From positions 372,001 through 436,000 of the forward strand of contig PUQB01000105.1 in the NCBI GenBank assembly GCA_003024785.1: DNA of 64,000 nt. The letters run 5' to 3'. Positions within the stretch are counted from its first letter, which is position 1, and each line of letters opens with the position of its first letter. A model generated the notes under the pieces. That model made no database searches and was not told where the DNA came from. It worked only from the letters and a program-made list of their open reading frames with translations. Shown here in pieces: positions 27,055 to 38,033 of this stretch. The translations under genes were made by a program, and so were the position numbers. This stretch comes from Selaginella tamariscina. Its lineage: Eukaryota; Streptophyta; Lycopodiopsida; Selaginellales; Selaginellaceae.

Positions 27055-28926
27055 TTAATCTTCACCTTTTACCATCTCATAAGAAGCTGCAAGGAGCACA
27101 TATGGTGAAGACCTCTTACAATCCATCTCCACAATCCGCCCCGCCACACGCTCACTAATCTCCACATTTTGGTAGCTCCTGGACGAGCCCAATAGACACA
27201 GCCAGTCATCCACGTCCGGCACATAAGGCATGTTATTAACAAGCTCCTCCGCGTTATCAAGGTAACCAGACCTAGCCAAGCTGCTAACTATACAACTGTA
27301 GTGTTGCTTGCTCACTCTTACTCCGTAATCCGACTCTATAGACGTGAAACACAAGTGTGCAGTATCAGCATCTCCGGTATGACTGCAGGCAGCCAACACA
27401 CAAACCATACATATCTCATCGGGATCAAGTCCCTCGAGAACCATCGTTTGGAACAAACCCTTGACTCGTCCGAACTCACCACAGTGCATGTGTGCAGTCA
27501 AGATAGCAGCCCACGAGACGGTATCTCGTGCAACCATCCCATCAAACGTATCCCTGGCCTTAGCTACGTGTCCGTTCTGGGCATACGCAGACAGCATTGC
27601 ATTGCTCGCTACCAGGTCCCTCTCGGGCATCCGCAGGAACACGTACTCGGCCTCCTGTATACATCGGTTCAGCGAGTAGGCCGATAGCATAGCAGTCCAT
27701 ATGACCAAGTCGTGTGCCGGTGTAGCGTCGAACACGCTCTTTGCGTCTACTAAATGCCCACATCGAGCATAGACATCTAGTATTGCAGTCCACGAAGCCA
27801 GACTCCGGTAGGGCATCCTGTCGAACACCGACTTAGCCGACTGCGAGTCATTACCGTCCGTATATCCGCCGAGGATCGTAGACCAAGAAGCCGAGTCCGT
27901 CTCCGGCATCCGGTCGAACATCACCTGAGCCTCTGAGAAACTACTGTTGCGGGTTAACGTTGCAAGCATTGCGTTCCACGCAACAAGGTCCCGGACGGGC
28001 ATCCTGTCGAACACACACTTGGCCTCTTTGTACTGGTCACCGTACGCAGATAGTAACGCTGTCCATGAGACTGTGTTCCATCCGGGCATCAACTGAAGAG
28101 TCTCCTCCGCTTCCTCGACCCGTCCCGACCTGGAAAATGTTAGAAGGAGAGCGTTCCACGAAAGCAAATCCTTCTGCGGGACTCTATTGAAGATCACCTT
28201 TGCTCTCTCCGCCTGACCAGTCTCTGCGAGAGCGGACAGGAACGAGTTCGAGGAAATCAAGTCCCGCATCGGCATTTTATCGTAGAAACTCTGGGTACTC
28301 TGCAGATGCCCATTCTGGGCATATGCAGCAAGCATGGCATTCCAAGCCACCGTGTTTCGTTGGTGCATCTCGTTGAAGATCTTCCTTGCTTCATGAAGCT
28401 CCCCACATTCTCCCAATGCAGATAGCATTGTGGTCGATGAAAACACGTCCTTCTCAGGCAATGAAATGTAGATTAGCCTCGCTCGATGTACGTCTCCCTT
28501 CTTGGCATAACCGGATAGCATTGAATTCCATGAGACTGTGTCCCGCTCCGGGAACTTCCCGAAGAGTTCTTGGGCTTCTCGGAGAGAACCGTTCCGGGTG
28601 TACACAGACAGCAGTGTGTTCCAGGAGATGCGTGTTTTATATCGCATTCGATCGAACATCTCCTTGGTTTGTAGCAAATGCCCATTCTGGGCATAGGCAG
28701 CGAGCATGAGATTCCATGTGAATGAGTTCTTTGTGGGTATACCATCGAAGATGTTCTGGGCTTCTTCGGTGCTACCACATCTGCCGAACATCTGGATTAG
28801 CTGGTTAAGGACATTCAAAGATTTGGTTAAGTTACTGTCTTCGAGAATGCGTGTGGAGATTTGCTTTGCTTCTGCTAGGTTCTTACACGATCTGATTAGC
28901 ACAATCCAGTCCTCTATCATGTACAC
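27055..28926 (-). CDS. Pentatricopeptide repeat protein, E-type C-terminus, no DYW
   Basis: Intronless, 623 residues, no frame break. Roughly 17 tandem PPR units, mostly 31-residue S-like repeats of the form DRMPxRDLVxWNAMLxAYAQNGH, then a longer unit (LEGLDPDEICMVCVLAACSH), YGVRVSKQHYSCIVSSLARS and an E-domain-like stretch (PDVDDWLCLLGSSRS to SPYVLLAASYE). It stops at KGED with no DYW deaminase. Family role: sequence-specific binding of organellar RNA, in editing or processing; an E-type protein without DYW would need a partner deaminase. No strong targeting peptide is visible in MYMIEDWIVLIRS. It is the terminal gene of the left gene island. Confidence 0.9.
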   Translation of the reverse strand: MYMIEDWIVLIRSCKNLAEAKQISTRILEDSNLTKSLNVLNQLIQMFGRCGSTEEAQNIFDGIPTKNSFTWNLMLAAYAQNGHLLQTKEMFDRMRYKTRISWNTLLSVYTRNGSLREAQELFGKFPERDTVSWNSMLSGYAKKGDVHRARLIYISLPEKDVFSSTTMLSALGECGELHEARKIFNEMHQRNTVAWNAMLAAYAQNGHLQSTQSFYDKMPMRDLISSNSFLSALAETGQAERAKVIFNRVPQKDLLSWNALLLTFSRSGRVEEAEETLQLMPGWNTVSWTALLSAYGDQYKEAKCVFDRMPVRDLVAWNAMLATLTRNSSFSEAQVMFDRMPETDSASWSTILGGYTDGNDSQSAKSVFDRMPYRSLASWTAILDVYARCGHLVDAKSVFDATPAHDLVIWTAMLSAYSLNRCIQEAEYVFLRMPERDLVASNAMLSAYAQNGHVAKARDTFDGMVARDTVSWAAILTAHMHCGEFGRVKGLFQTMVLEGLDPDEICMVCVLAACSHTGDADTAHLCFTSIESDYGVRVSKQHYSCIVSSLARSGYLDNAEELVNNMPYVPDVDDWLCLLGSSRSYQNVEISERVAGRIVEMDCKRSSPYVLLAASYEMVKGED

Positions 28927-29166
28927 ACTTGCTCGATCTATTCAACCATTCCCATGTTTAGTTGTAATAACCACGAAGTTAGTTAGCTAAATGCTAAACT
29001 ATATGGGTAAATGTGTGTGTGTGTGTGTGTGTTTGAAAGGTGTGTGTGAGAGAATATATTCAAGAAATGAACTGCCAACTATATTAGGTTTATATGGAAT
29101 AATATTACATATTCTCATTATCTATTTAATAAGAAATTATTAATCACTACTAAACATGCCCACCAT
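28927..29166 (-). promoter_or_regulatory. Upstream flank of the PPR gene
   Basis: Contains a (GT)n run near 29012-29032. Part of this flank and the first 125 coding bases are repeated near 53.3-53.5 kb. Nothing else recognised. Confidence 0.35.
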
Positions 29167-31195
29167 TGATGGGTTTAATTGTCAAAGTTTGAACGGGCAT
29201 AACCAACACAGAGCAACGTGTGGTTACCAAGTGGCCATTTGGCTTAAGCACCCTATGTAAACAATGCTAAGTCGTTTAAGAGATTGACTCATATGCTTAA
29301 ATTAGGCATAAGACTTAAGGTTTTACTTTAAGTTCCTTAGGATAACTACCTTTTAAATCTTAAAAGATAACTTGAGTAGACTTTAGAATCATGCCCCAGG
29401 AGACTTAGACATGTTCATACCCTAACCCAATAAATAGATGTGTCTCATACATACCCCATGATAAATGTACTAAATTATATTGATAAGCCCTCGCTTAGTG
29501 CAATTGAATATCTAGTGATGGTCCGACCGGGTGTCATTAGATATTTATAAGAAACTCTGGGGTGAAACTAGCACTTCCATTTAAAAAAATTTTTACTCTA
29601 GTTTTCTGTATCCCAGTTAGGTTTTTGGGTGGTTCCTGTTCGGCATGTTAAAACACCCTTAAGGTTGACATAACCCCAAGGTTGTCCTCCTAAACCCTAA
29701 TGGGTCATTAATTTATATTCCCTTTGGGAATGAGATTCCATGCCAGCCCATTTATGTAAACAAGAAAACAAGGGGGGGGGGGCGCTTTGTCACATATATT
29801 AAGTAGTACATGTAGGAGAGCTCCTATATTCATGATTGAGTTCGTTGCTCTTTTGTCGGTGCAAGCTTTAACTTGTGTCATTAAGGTATAACCCTCTATT
29901 GTGCTGCCCTAACTTTTATACAACAGGGGTACGTCCCACCTTTAGGGTAGGCTATCTTTAACATTGACAAATCCATGCTTGGGAGGTCTTATCGAACTGC
30001 ACATTCCAAGAGGTAGAGGTTGAGACTTGTCTCCAGCCTCCTCCTCCATGTCAAGCTAGGTGTAGCACTCATGATTAAGCAAGGCACATTCGTGTCCTTG
30101 TTCAACTGTGGGTGTGGGATCTTGTTTGATAGGTTCATGTTACCCAGTTCTTAAAGGCTTACTGAGGGGTTCTATAGTTGGCATTTAGGAGCCACATTTG
30201 TAACACTTGGTGCAACTCTTAAATATAAGGGGCTATGGCATGATAGCATCGTGGAAGGTAGTGTCACATGAAAATGTGACACTAGGCTAAACATCACATA
30301 ATACAATGCATAAGGCACGCCCTTTGGGGTTGTGTCATGGGTTTTGTCGCCAAGGGGTTGGATACTTTAACAAATAGGTATGCTTGTGCTTGCACTAGGG
30401 TACTAAGCCTTGAGCATCCGCTCAAGGGAGGTTAGGTCTCGTAACTAAGTGTGCTTTGGCACACTTGGCTAGGGGAGTGTTCTCCTTGGAATCTAGGGGC
30501 TGAATAACCTAAGCTTGTAAGCAGGAGCCCTTTTGTGAGGCACTTGCAAGGTCATGTACTTAGGGTTATCCAAACCTAGCCTTGGGGAGTTTACTTTACA
30601 AAACACTTGTGTCCGCCTATGGCGCACACTCATGTCCTCATTAAGTACTAGTCCTAAGTTTAGGATATGACTTGGACACTCAAACCCTTAGGGGTTAGTC
30701 ATGATTCAAGGTACCCCTTGTCGCTCTAAAGGGGTTGTACTCCCGGATGAGGGTGATTCTTTAAGGGGTAAATGACGATGCCTTAGCTCTATCACGGGGG
30801 TATGTGTGAGACACATCTCCTTTGTGGGTTAGGGCATGAACATGTCTAGGTCTACTAGGATAGGATCCTAAAGTCTACTCTGGATATCCTTTAGGATTAA
30901 AGAGATGGTCATTCTAAGGGACTTAGGGTAGGATTCTAAGTCTTCTGTTTAACTAAGCATTTGAGTCAAACTCTTGGGGTCATCTTGGAAGACTTAGCAT
31001 TGCTCACACAAGGTGATCACACCGAATAGTCATTAAGCAACCACATGTTGGCCCTTCGAATTAAAACTCTGACAATAGAACTAAGGCATTATCACTTATC
31101 TTTTGAGGAATCACCCTTGTCCAGGAGTACAACCCCTTTTGGGGTACCTTGATATATAATTAACCCCTAAGGGTTTGAGTGGTTTAATCATACCT
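29167..31195. mobile_element. LARD-family LTR remnant interrupted by an oppositely oriented LTR
   Basis: 29167-29465 and 31073-31195 read in the same direction as the LTR at 32552-34316 (start TGTCAAAG; later GGAATCACCCTTGTCC, AACCCCTAAGGGTTTGAGTG). Between them 29466-31072 reads as the reverse complement of the same LTR (GATAAGCCCTCGCTTAGTGC, GGGAATGAGATTCCATGCC, ending AAAACTCTGACA at 31072). So one LTR copy sits inside another in inverse orientation. The inner copy lacks about 80 bases at its left end. The copies are clearly older and more diverged than the pair at 32552 and 38034. Confidence 0.75.
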
Positions 31196-31845
31196 TATAT
31201 CACGACCCGATACAGGATACATGATTCCGGATACAGGATACGGGTTGTAGGATATTTCTACAGAATATTCCTACATGGATTCCGGATACAGGATACGGTT
31301 GCAGGATATTCTTACAGGATATGCCTAAAGGATAAGGGACATGTGGACTCATCCTAGCCTCTGCATGCATGTAGCCACTTGTACATGCATGCAAACCACT
31401 TTAGCACTCATGCCTAGATTAGCTCTTGGAGTTGTGAGCATAAAAGCTCCGACCTAATTGTTGTACAATCAGTTACTATCAACACCAATCTTACTACGAT
31501 CAATCTTGTCTTGTTTTGTTCTTGTCCTGCTTCTTGTCATGTTCCTGTTTTGTTCTTGGATCTTGTCCTGCGCTTTCCTGTCTTGCTTCCGGATCCTATC
31601 CTGTTCCTGTTTTGCCCCTAGATCCTGTCCTGCGCCTGGTCTTGCTCTTGAGTTCCTAAGTTCCTGTCTTGCTCTCTATCCTACTCTTGAGTCAAGCCTT
31701 CTTGTTCTTGGAATCCTGTTCTCTTCCTGGTTCTTAGATCGTGGCTTAACAGTTTGATAGTAACTCCTTTCATAGCTCTCCGTTTTCTAGCTACTTTTTT
31801 TTTCTTGATTCTTTTCCTTCGTTTTCCTCCTTTTCTTTATAAATC
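31196..31845 (+). mobile_element. Probable 5' LTR/leader of gypsy element 1
   Basis: Non-coding stretch directly before the gag of element 1. It has a two-copy repeat built on GATTCCGGATACAGGATACG (about 31222-31245 and 31278-31300), a possible TATA box (GCATAAAAGC near 31438) and a C/T-rich leader full of CTTGTCCTG/TTCTTG phrases. Outer LTR edge and primer site not identified. Confidence 0.4.
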
Positions 31846-32551
31846 ATGGCTGATTTTGAGCACTTTCAACATGAGCACCAAATATTGCTTCATGAGCTGG
31901 TCACTTTGCGCCAAGTGGTCACCGATCTGCAAGGTTCCACCAATGTGGCGCATGCAGCTGCTGATGCATCCTCCAAGGTTACTGCGCAGGCTCTCTCTCA
32001 GGCATTGGTGGTTCCCTCTTCATTAAACTTTTCTTCAGAGCCAAAGATTAGCATGCCAGAAAATTCAGTGGCAATCGTGCCGATTTCCAAGGTTTTCTGA
32101 ATCAGATCCGGCTCTTGATCCGCATGCAACCACGCCACTACTCGACTAATGCACAAAAGGTTGGCCTTTTGGCATCCTTATTAAGTGGATCTCCACGGGC
32201 TTGGGTTGCCCCCTTGCTAGAGCAGGACGACCCATTGATGGAAAACTTTGAAGGTTTCGTGGTTGCCTTTGAAGCCTGCTTTAGAGATCCTGATAAGTAC
32301 CGTTCCGCATGCACGAAGTTATGGAAGTTCACTCAAGGATCCCGACCAGCTTTCGTCTATGCATCCGAATTTCAGCAACTTTGCACGAACATTCCATGGG
32401 ATGAGACTGCATTGATCGAACACTTCCGTTTTGGGTTGAGGGATGACGTGAAGGACCTTCTCCTTACATTACCGGATGCCCAAACATTAGCGGAGATCAT
32501 GCAACAAGCTGTTCGTTGCGACAACCATTTGTTCGAGCGTCATCAGGAAAG
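31846..32551 (+). pseudogene. Gypsy element 1 gag, N-terminal and capsid part, interrupted
   Basis: Starts MADFEHFQHEHQ. The frame breaks near 32095 (stop after ISKVF) and continues one frame over from IRLLIRMQPRHYS, through SGSPRAWVAPLLEQ, KLWKFTQGSRPAFVYASEF and FGLRDDVKDLLL to RCDNHLFERHQE, the standard gypsy capsid. At 32552 it is cut by the LARD insertion; its C-terminal part resumes at 39773. It is homologous to the gag of element 2 at 48485-49150. Confidence 0.8.
32547..32551. repeat. Target site duplication, left copy (GAAAG)
   Basis: Five bases GAAAG directly before the LTR at 32552, repeated directly after the second LTR at 39768-39772. Confidence 0.9.
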
Positions 32552-34316
32552 TGTCAGAGTTTTAACCCAAAGGGCCAACACGTGGCAACACGTGGTTGCC
32601 AGGTGGCCTTTCGGCATCATCACCTGTGTGAGCAACGCTAAGTTTCCCAGAACAACCCCAACGACCCCTAGGTTAGACTCTAATGCCCAAGTGGACAGGA
32701 GACTTAGGGTTTAGCCTAAGTCTCCCTAGAATGTCTACCCCCCAAACCCTTGAGGGATAACCCTAGTTGACTTAGGGTTTAGCCTAAGTCTCCCTAGAGT
32801 GTCTACCCCAAAACCCTTGAGGGATAACCCTAGTTGACTTAGGGTCTTGCCCTAGAAGACCTAGACAGGCTCATGCCCTAACCCCCATCAAGGAGACGTG
32901 TGTTCCACACATACCCCTAGACAGAGCTAAGGCATCGTCACTTACCCCTTGAGGAATCACCCTCATCCGGGAGTACAACCCCTTTAGGGCGACAAGGGGT
33001 ACCCTGAACCACGACTAACCCCTAAGGGTTTGAGTGGCCAAGTTATACCCTAGACCTAGGGCTAGTACTTAGTGAGGACACGAGTGTGCGCCGTAGGCGG
33101 ACACGAGTGTTCTGCTAAGCAAACTCCCTAAGGCTAGGTTTGGGATAACCCTAAGCACATGACCTTGCGAGTGCCTCACGAAAGGGCTCCTGCTAACATG
33201 TTTAGGTTGTTCAACCCTTGAATTCCAAGGAGAACACTCCCCTAGCCAAGTGTGCCAAAGCACACCTAGTTATGAGACCTAACCTCCCTTGAGCGGATGC
33301 CCAAGGCTTAGCACCCTAGTGCAAGCACAAGCATGTGTTTGCTAAAGTATCCAACCCCTTGGCGACAAGCCCATGACATAACCCCAAAGGGCGTGCCTCA
33401 GGCGTTGTACCATGTGACGTTTAGCCCAGTGTCACATCTCCATGTGACACTGCCTTCCCCGATGTGGGCTATCATGCCATAGCCCTTAGATTCAAGAGTT
33501 GCACCAAGTACCACAAACGTGGCTCCTAAATGCCAACTCTAGAACCCCTCATGAACCCTCAGGAACTAGTAACGTGAACCTGTCAAACAAGATCCCACCC
33601 ACAGTTGGACAAGGACACGGATGTGCCTTGCTTGGCCGTGAGTGCTACACCTAGCTTGACGTGGAGGAGGAGGCTGGAGACAAGCCTCAACCTCTGCCTC
33701 TTGGAACGTGCATTCCGACAAGACCTCCCAGGCATGGATTCGCCAACGTTAAGGGTAAGCTACCCCGAAGGTGGGACGTACCCCTGGCATCTGGAAGTTA
33801 GGGCGGCACAACAGAGGGTTGTGCCTTGACGACACAAGCTAGAGCTTGCACCGGGAGAAGAGTAACGAGCTCAGTCATGAACCCAGGAACCCTCACTCCT
33901 ATATACTACCTTATTTATGTGACAGAGCCCCCCCCCTGTTTTCCTGTTTACATAAGTGGGCTAGCACTGAAATCTCATTCCCAGAGGGAACATACTTGGT
34001 GAGTTATCCATCGACCCCTAAACCCTAACCTGTCAAACCTGGGGGTATTTCTAAGCATATCCGACATGCCGAACTCACCGGAACTAGCCATTAATCCAAC
34101 CGGGACACGAAAAAAGGGTAAGAGTTTTCTAGAAGGTAAGTGCTACCTTCGCTTAGAGTTTCTCGAGATATCTAAGGACAGCCGGCCCTACCCCTAAACA
34201 CCTAAGTGCACTAAGCGGGGCTGTTTCTCACTACATCTAGGGCTTGTCAACATAGTACAGTAGGTAACAACAGTCAACGTCCAAAGTAAAGAGGAGTCAT
34301 AGTAAAAACTATGACA
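32552..34316 (-). repeat. LARD LTR (3' LTR in element orientation)
   Basis: 1765 bases, plus-strand start TGTCAGAGTTTTAACCC, end AAAACTATGACA. It contains an internal tandem unit of about 65 bases (CTTAGGGTTTAGCCTAAGTC..., 32700-32840) repeated twice more fully than in the other LTR. Inside it a short frame (33605-33829) is also present in the second LTR because the LTRs are duplicates; it is not a gene. Confidence 0.93.
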
Positions 34317-34330
34317 CACTCCCCGCCTTT
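34317..34330 (-). promoter_or_regulatory. Polypurine tract of the LARD
   Basis: On the minus strand AAAGGCGGGGAGTG adjoins the TGTCATAG terminus of the LTR, the expected place for plus-strand priming. Confidence 0.75.
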
Positions 34331-37300
34331 GAAAATGTCAACGTCCTCGTTGACGTCCAACTCCAAGACTAGATAATGTTAGAAAAAATTAACCAAAACT
34401 AACATATCACTCTATGCGGAGTCAGCCAAAAGTTCACATAAGTTTTATTACCCCCTTGCATTCGCGAAACCAAGTACTTCAGAACCGTCGTTCACTAGTC
34501 GTAAACCAGCTGCCGGAGGCACCACCTGCGACATGAAGTCACTTGGAGACCTTTTGCACGTCTGCAAAGTCTGTCACCCGACGCACACAACACTGGTTAA
34601 TTTCTTTACTTAACTAGAATTTATATTGGAGGCCTCTAGTTAGTGTTGTTGCCGGCCCCTTGGTTAACAAGAAATAAAGACTTGCTTTATTCCTTAATAT
34701 TAAATGCTGTTGACGACCTCTGTCATCTAACACAAAAGCACTTCTCAAATGCTTGACCAAACACCTTCGCATTTCTTTGATTTTCCAATGGTCCCACATT
34801 TCCACATGTTACGATATTATAGCTTACATCTCTGCATCCCTCGGTGTTCTCATTACCCCTTTTCATAAGGGTCTGCTACTATACCTATCTCTCATTAGTA
34901 TATAGCTACGCCAGACTAAGTATGAGACTTTTATCGGAATCAAGCTCTTTTCCGATATAAGAGTACAAGTCGTAAAACCCTGTTCTTTGTAAACATGTCA
35001 ATCTGGCCAGAGGCGATCACAGAGGCGCATGGCTGTACACATGTATACAACAAGGTCTTGCCAATCTACCAACTGCCATCACTTGGTGTGTTATTAACAT
35101 AAATTTATTCCCGATAGGAATCAAATTCAGTCAAATCGCACCAAGTGTGATAGCCTACCATTCGTCTTTCAACCATCTTTGTACTCTTTCATAACACCGA
35201 CCAGTTCAGGGACCAGATAAGCTAACATACCTTTCTTACAAACCAATGTGGAAACCAGGAAATTCAACCCATCTCTAGTGCCTCAATCGACAATCTTTAG
35301 ATAACACGTCTCTTAATTGTCACTCTCATTGTACTCATTCCCAAAGAGCACAACATACTAGATGCCTTCAATACTTCCTAACTCTTATCTACTAAGTTCA
35401 AAATACCAATTTTAAGACTTAGTTTCCACGATAAGAGTCTCTCTGAATTCAAACTGCACGCCTCCATAACATTATATTTATTTCCAACTCTTAAACTGAT
35501 TTCGTAAATGTTTCTCAACACTATACCGAAGTATAGCATTTTCACTAATTGAAGCAACTAGTGTTTTTGATAAACATCTTTTAAAACTAATCCTTATTCT
35601 ATAAATAGTCGCAATTTCGATATTGATACTCTCGAATGGATAATGATCGTTTTAACGTTCAAATCCTAAGCTTATCAACTAGTTGTTATACTAGTGGATA
35701 TAAACTTACAATCATATCAATTTATCGAAATGCTACAACTACATTATAGATATGGTCTTAGTTTACATGAACCGAACTTCAATTTTGAGACGGAAATATA
35801 ATGTTATGACAGTATTCGAGGAACTTGTTCAGAGACTAAGAGGAATCATGAACTAGTGTCTGGTTCATCTAATTGATTTAGTAAGATATCAACCTCCACA
35901 TAAATGTTATCATAACACTGAAGTGTTTATCAACTTCATGTTTTAGTCATACCTTATAATTCAATAGATCTCCCCAAACATGAATAAAATATCTAGTTCA
36001 GTACATTGAACTAAGATACATTATTCACTCTAGACACCTAGCAATCCAGAAAGTATCACATTGCCCCTCAAGCAATGTATTGAGAAATGTCTCATTTCTC
36101 AACTAACTTGAAAACACGTTTCAAGTTATAACACTAAGGTAGTGCCTTACCAAAGTGTCAGACTCAAATCCACTTGAGTCTTTATATTATATGATTACGG
36201 CCACCTCATGTGATCATAACCAAGTTTGATATTGAGCGCTCCAAACTCAATATTGAAGAGATATCATACCATACTTTGACAAGTCATTTATAACCAATCT
36301 TGAAAAGATTGTCACAAATTCTGCCAAAGTTTAGAATATAAATATCTCAACAGATGAGGTGATAGGAAACCTCATATTCTCGAACCGGATATTGGACGAA
36401 CCTTGAACTACAATCATCAAGAAGGGACACCATCTTCTTGAGCTAATCCCGCTACACAATATCATACTTACAAGAATATTGAACCAACTCAAGGAACACC
36501 ATCAAACCTTGAGATAGAACTAACAACTAACCCAAGGAATACAATCAAACCTTGAGTCAAGAATAGTTCTATTTTTCAATATTCCAAAGATTGAAGATAC
36601 ATACTTTATTTGTTCTTTAAGTGCCCACATTTGCGACCATGATGCAGAGTCAAGAAACCGTCTTTTGAATAATCGTATTCGACTCTAAAATGAAATTGAT
36701 ATTGAAAATCAATATCAACTTCTAATTCTCATCGAACACCGACTCTCTGAGGAGGTACATGCACTTAAACCTCCAATGGAAATCCGACTATTACTTCTCA
36801 TTGTAATTCTCAACATAAGTTATCAAACTTAGCAAGTTTCCTTACTTAGTCGATAAACAAAGTGAAGAATCCCAAATCATGCTCTTCTTAACCAAGGAAT
36901 CACCCTTGTTCAAGAGCTTATCCCACATTGCAAACAACGTTACAATTTCAAGATTAAAGAGTTAACAATGAAAATGCACAAGTGTGCGCCGAACGCCTTC
37001 ACTATGCAAGTCTTCATTACTCAGTAAACTAAAATGTAAACGTATGTTTCCAACATTACTCTTTCTGATAGATCATGCCATCTATCCCAAAACTTATCGA
37101 TAAGAAACAAACCTCAAGCTATTATCCCAAGTCTCTCCATGATCTCATAATCAAGTTAGTCGAGCTAGCTAACTTGAATACAGAGTGCGCGCTTACAACT
37201 AACTAAGGTTTCATGTTAATTTGTTCAAATTAAGGGACTTGAATTAGTAAACTATTCACCTAATGTTACTTGCAGCTAGCGTCATCAAAATATTGCGAAC

Positions 37301-38018
37301 ATCGGACAATACTTTGATTACATTGGATCTTCGAACCAACTGCTTAACATATTCATCATATGTTAATATTTGACATTTCGTTGTATTATAAGTTCATCAC
37401 CATAGAGTTACACTCTCGGAAACATGCACTATAATAAGAGCTTATTTTACACTTTATGTCAAAATGTAGTGTTCATATGTTTGAATATGCCCCTTCTCCC
37501 GAAGTCAAAGATGCACTTCTGAACATAAGTCTTTCCCCGTTTGAACACTATTGCTGAAACGATATTGAATCTTGACCTAAGCCAAAACTCAATGGACATA
37601 TCACGTTCTCAAATCATGTGTTATCCCAAATTCAAACACCTTAAAGAAAAAGAAAAATTTTCAATAATGTGTAGACTTAGGATATCACAAGGCCCATCTC
37701 ACAAGACTTAGTTTGTAAGCCAGAACAAACTAACATGCCTTGTCTTGTGGAAGTAAATGGTAAAGTAACCTGGACAACCATAAGGTAAAATAACCTGGCA
37801 TACAACTTGGAAGCTGACTTCCAAGTGCTACCTTCTAAGTCCATAACCCACACCCACTTATGAAGTAGGTGTACTCTGAAGAGTTATAGATCTCAGGACC
37901 AACTCTCCACGCAGAATTCAGACATTAGCCGAAAGTGATAGAGTACTTCAAGAATTTAGAACTAACTAAACCCTAAAATACACTACACTTTAGGTAGTCC
38001 TACTGACCGCAGAGAATA
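34331..38018 (-). mobile_element. LARD internal domain, non-coding
   Basis: No open frame longer than about 65 codons and no gag, protease, RT, RNase H or integrase motif on either strand. Related sequence recurs at 42006-43164 (same orientation) and, inverted, at 40030-40393, so the internal domain belongs to the family and is not random filler. Confidence 0.85.
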
Positions 38019-38031
38019 GGCTCCGATACCA
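38019..38031 (-). promoter_or_regulatory. LARD primer-binding site (initiator tRNA-Met)
   Basis: On the minus strand TGGTATCGGAGCC, two bases inside the LTR. It differs at one base from the plant initiator tRNA-Met complement TGGTATCAGAGC used by most gypsy and copia elements. The older copy has the matching site at 43150-43162. Confidence 0.85.
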
Positions 38032-38033
38032 AT

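Noticed and set aside
27301..28709. Several antisense open frames of 70-130 codons
   Set aside because: They are shadows on the opposite strand of the intact PPR gene and show no domain of their own. The same applies to antisense frames in 57803-59489.
33605..33829. 74-codon open frame conserved at 39001-39282
   Set aside because: Both lie in the duplicated LARD LTRs, so conservation comes from the LTR copy, not selection on a protein. The two even differ in reading start.
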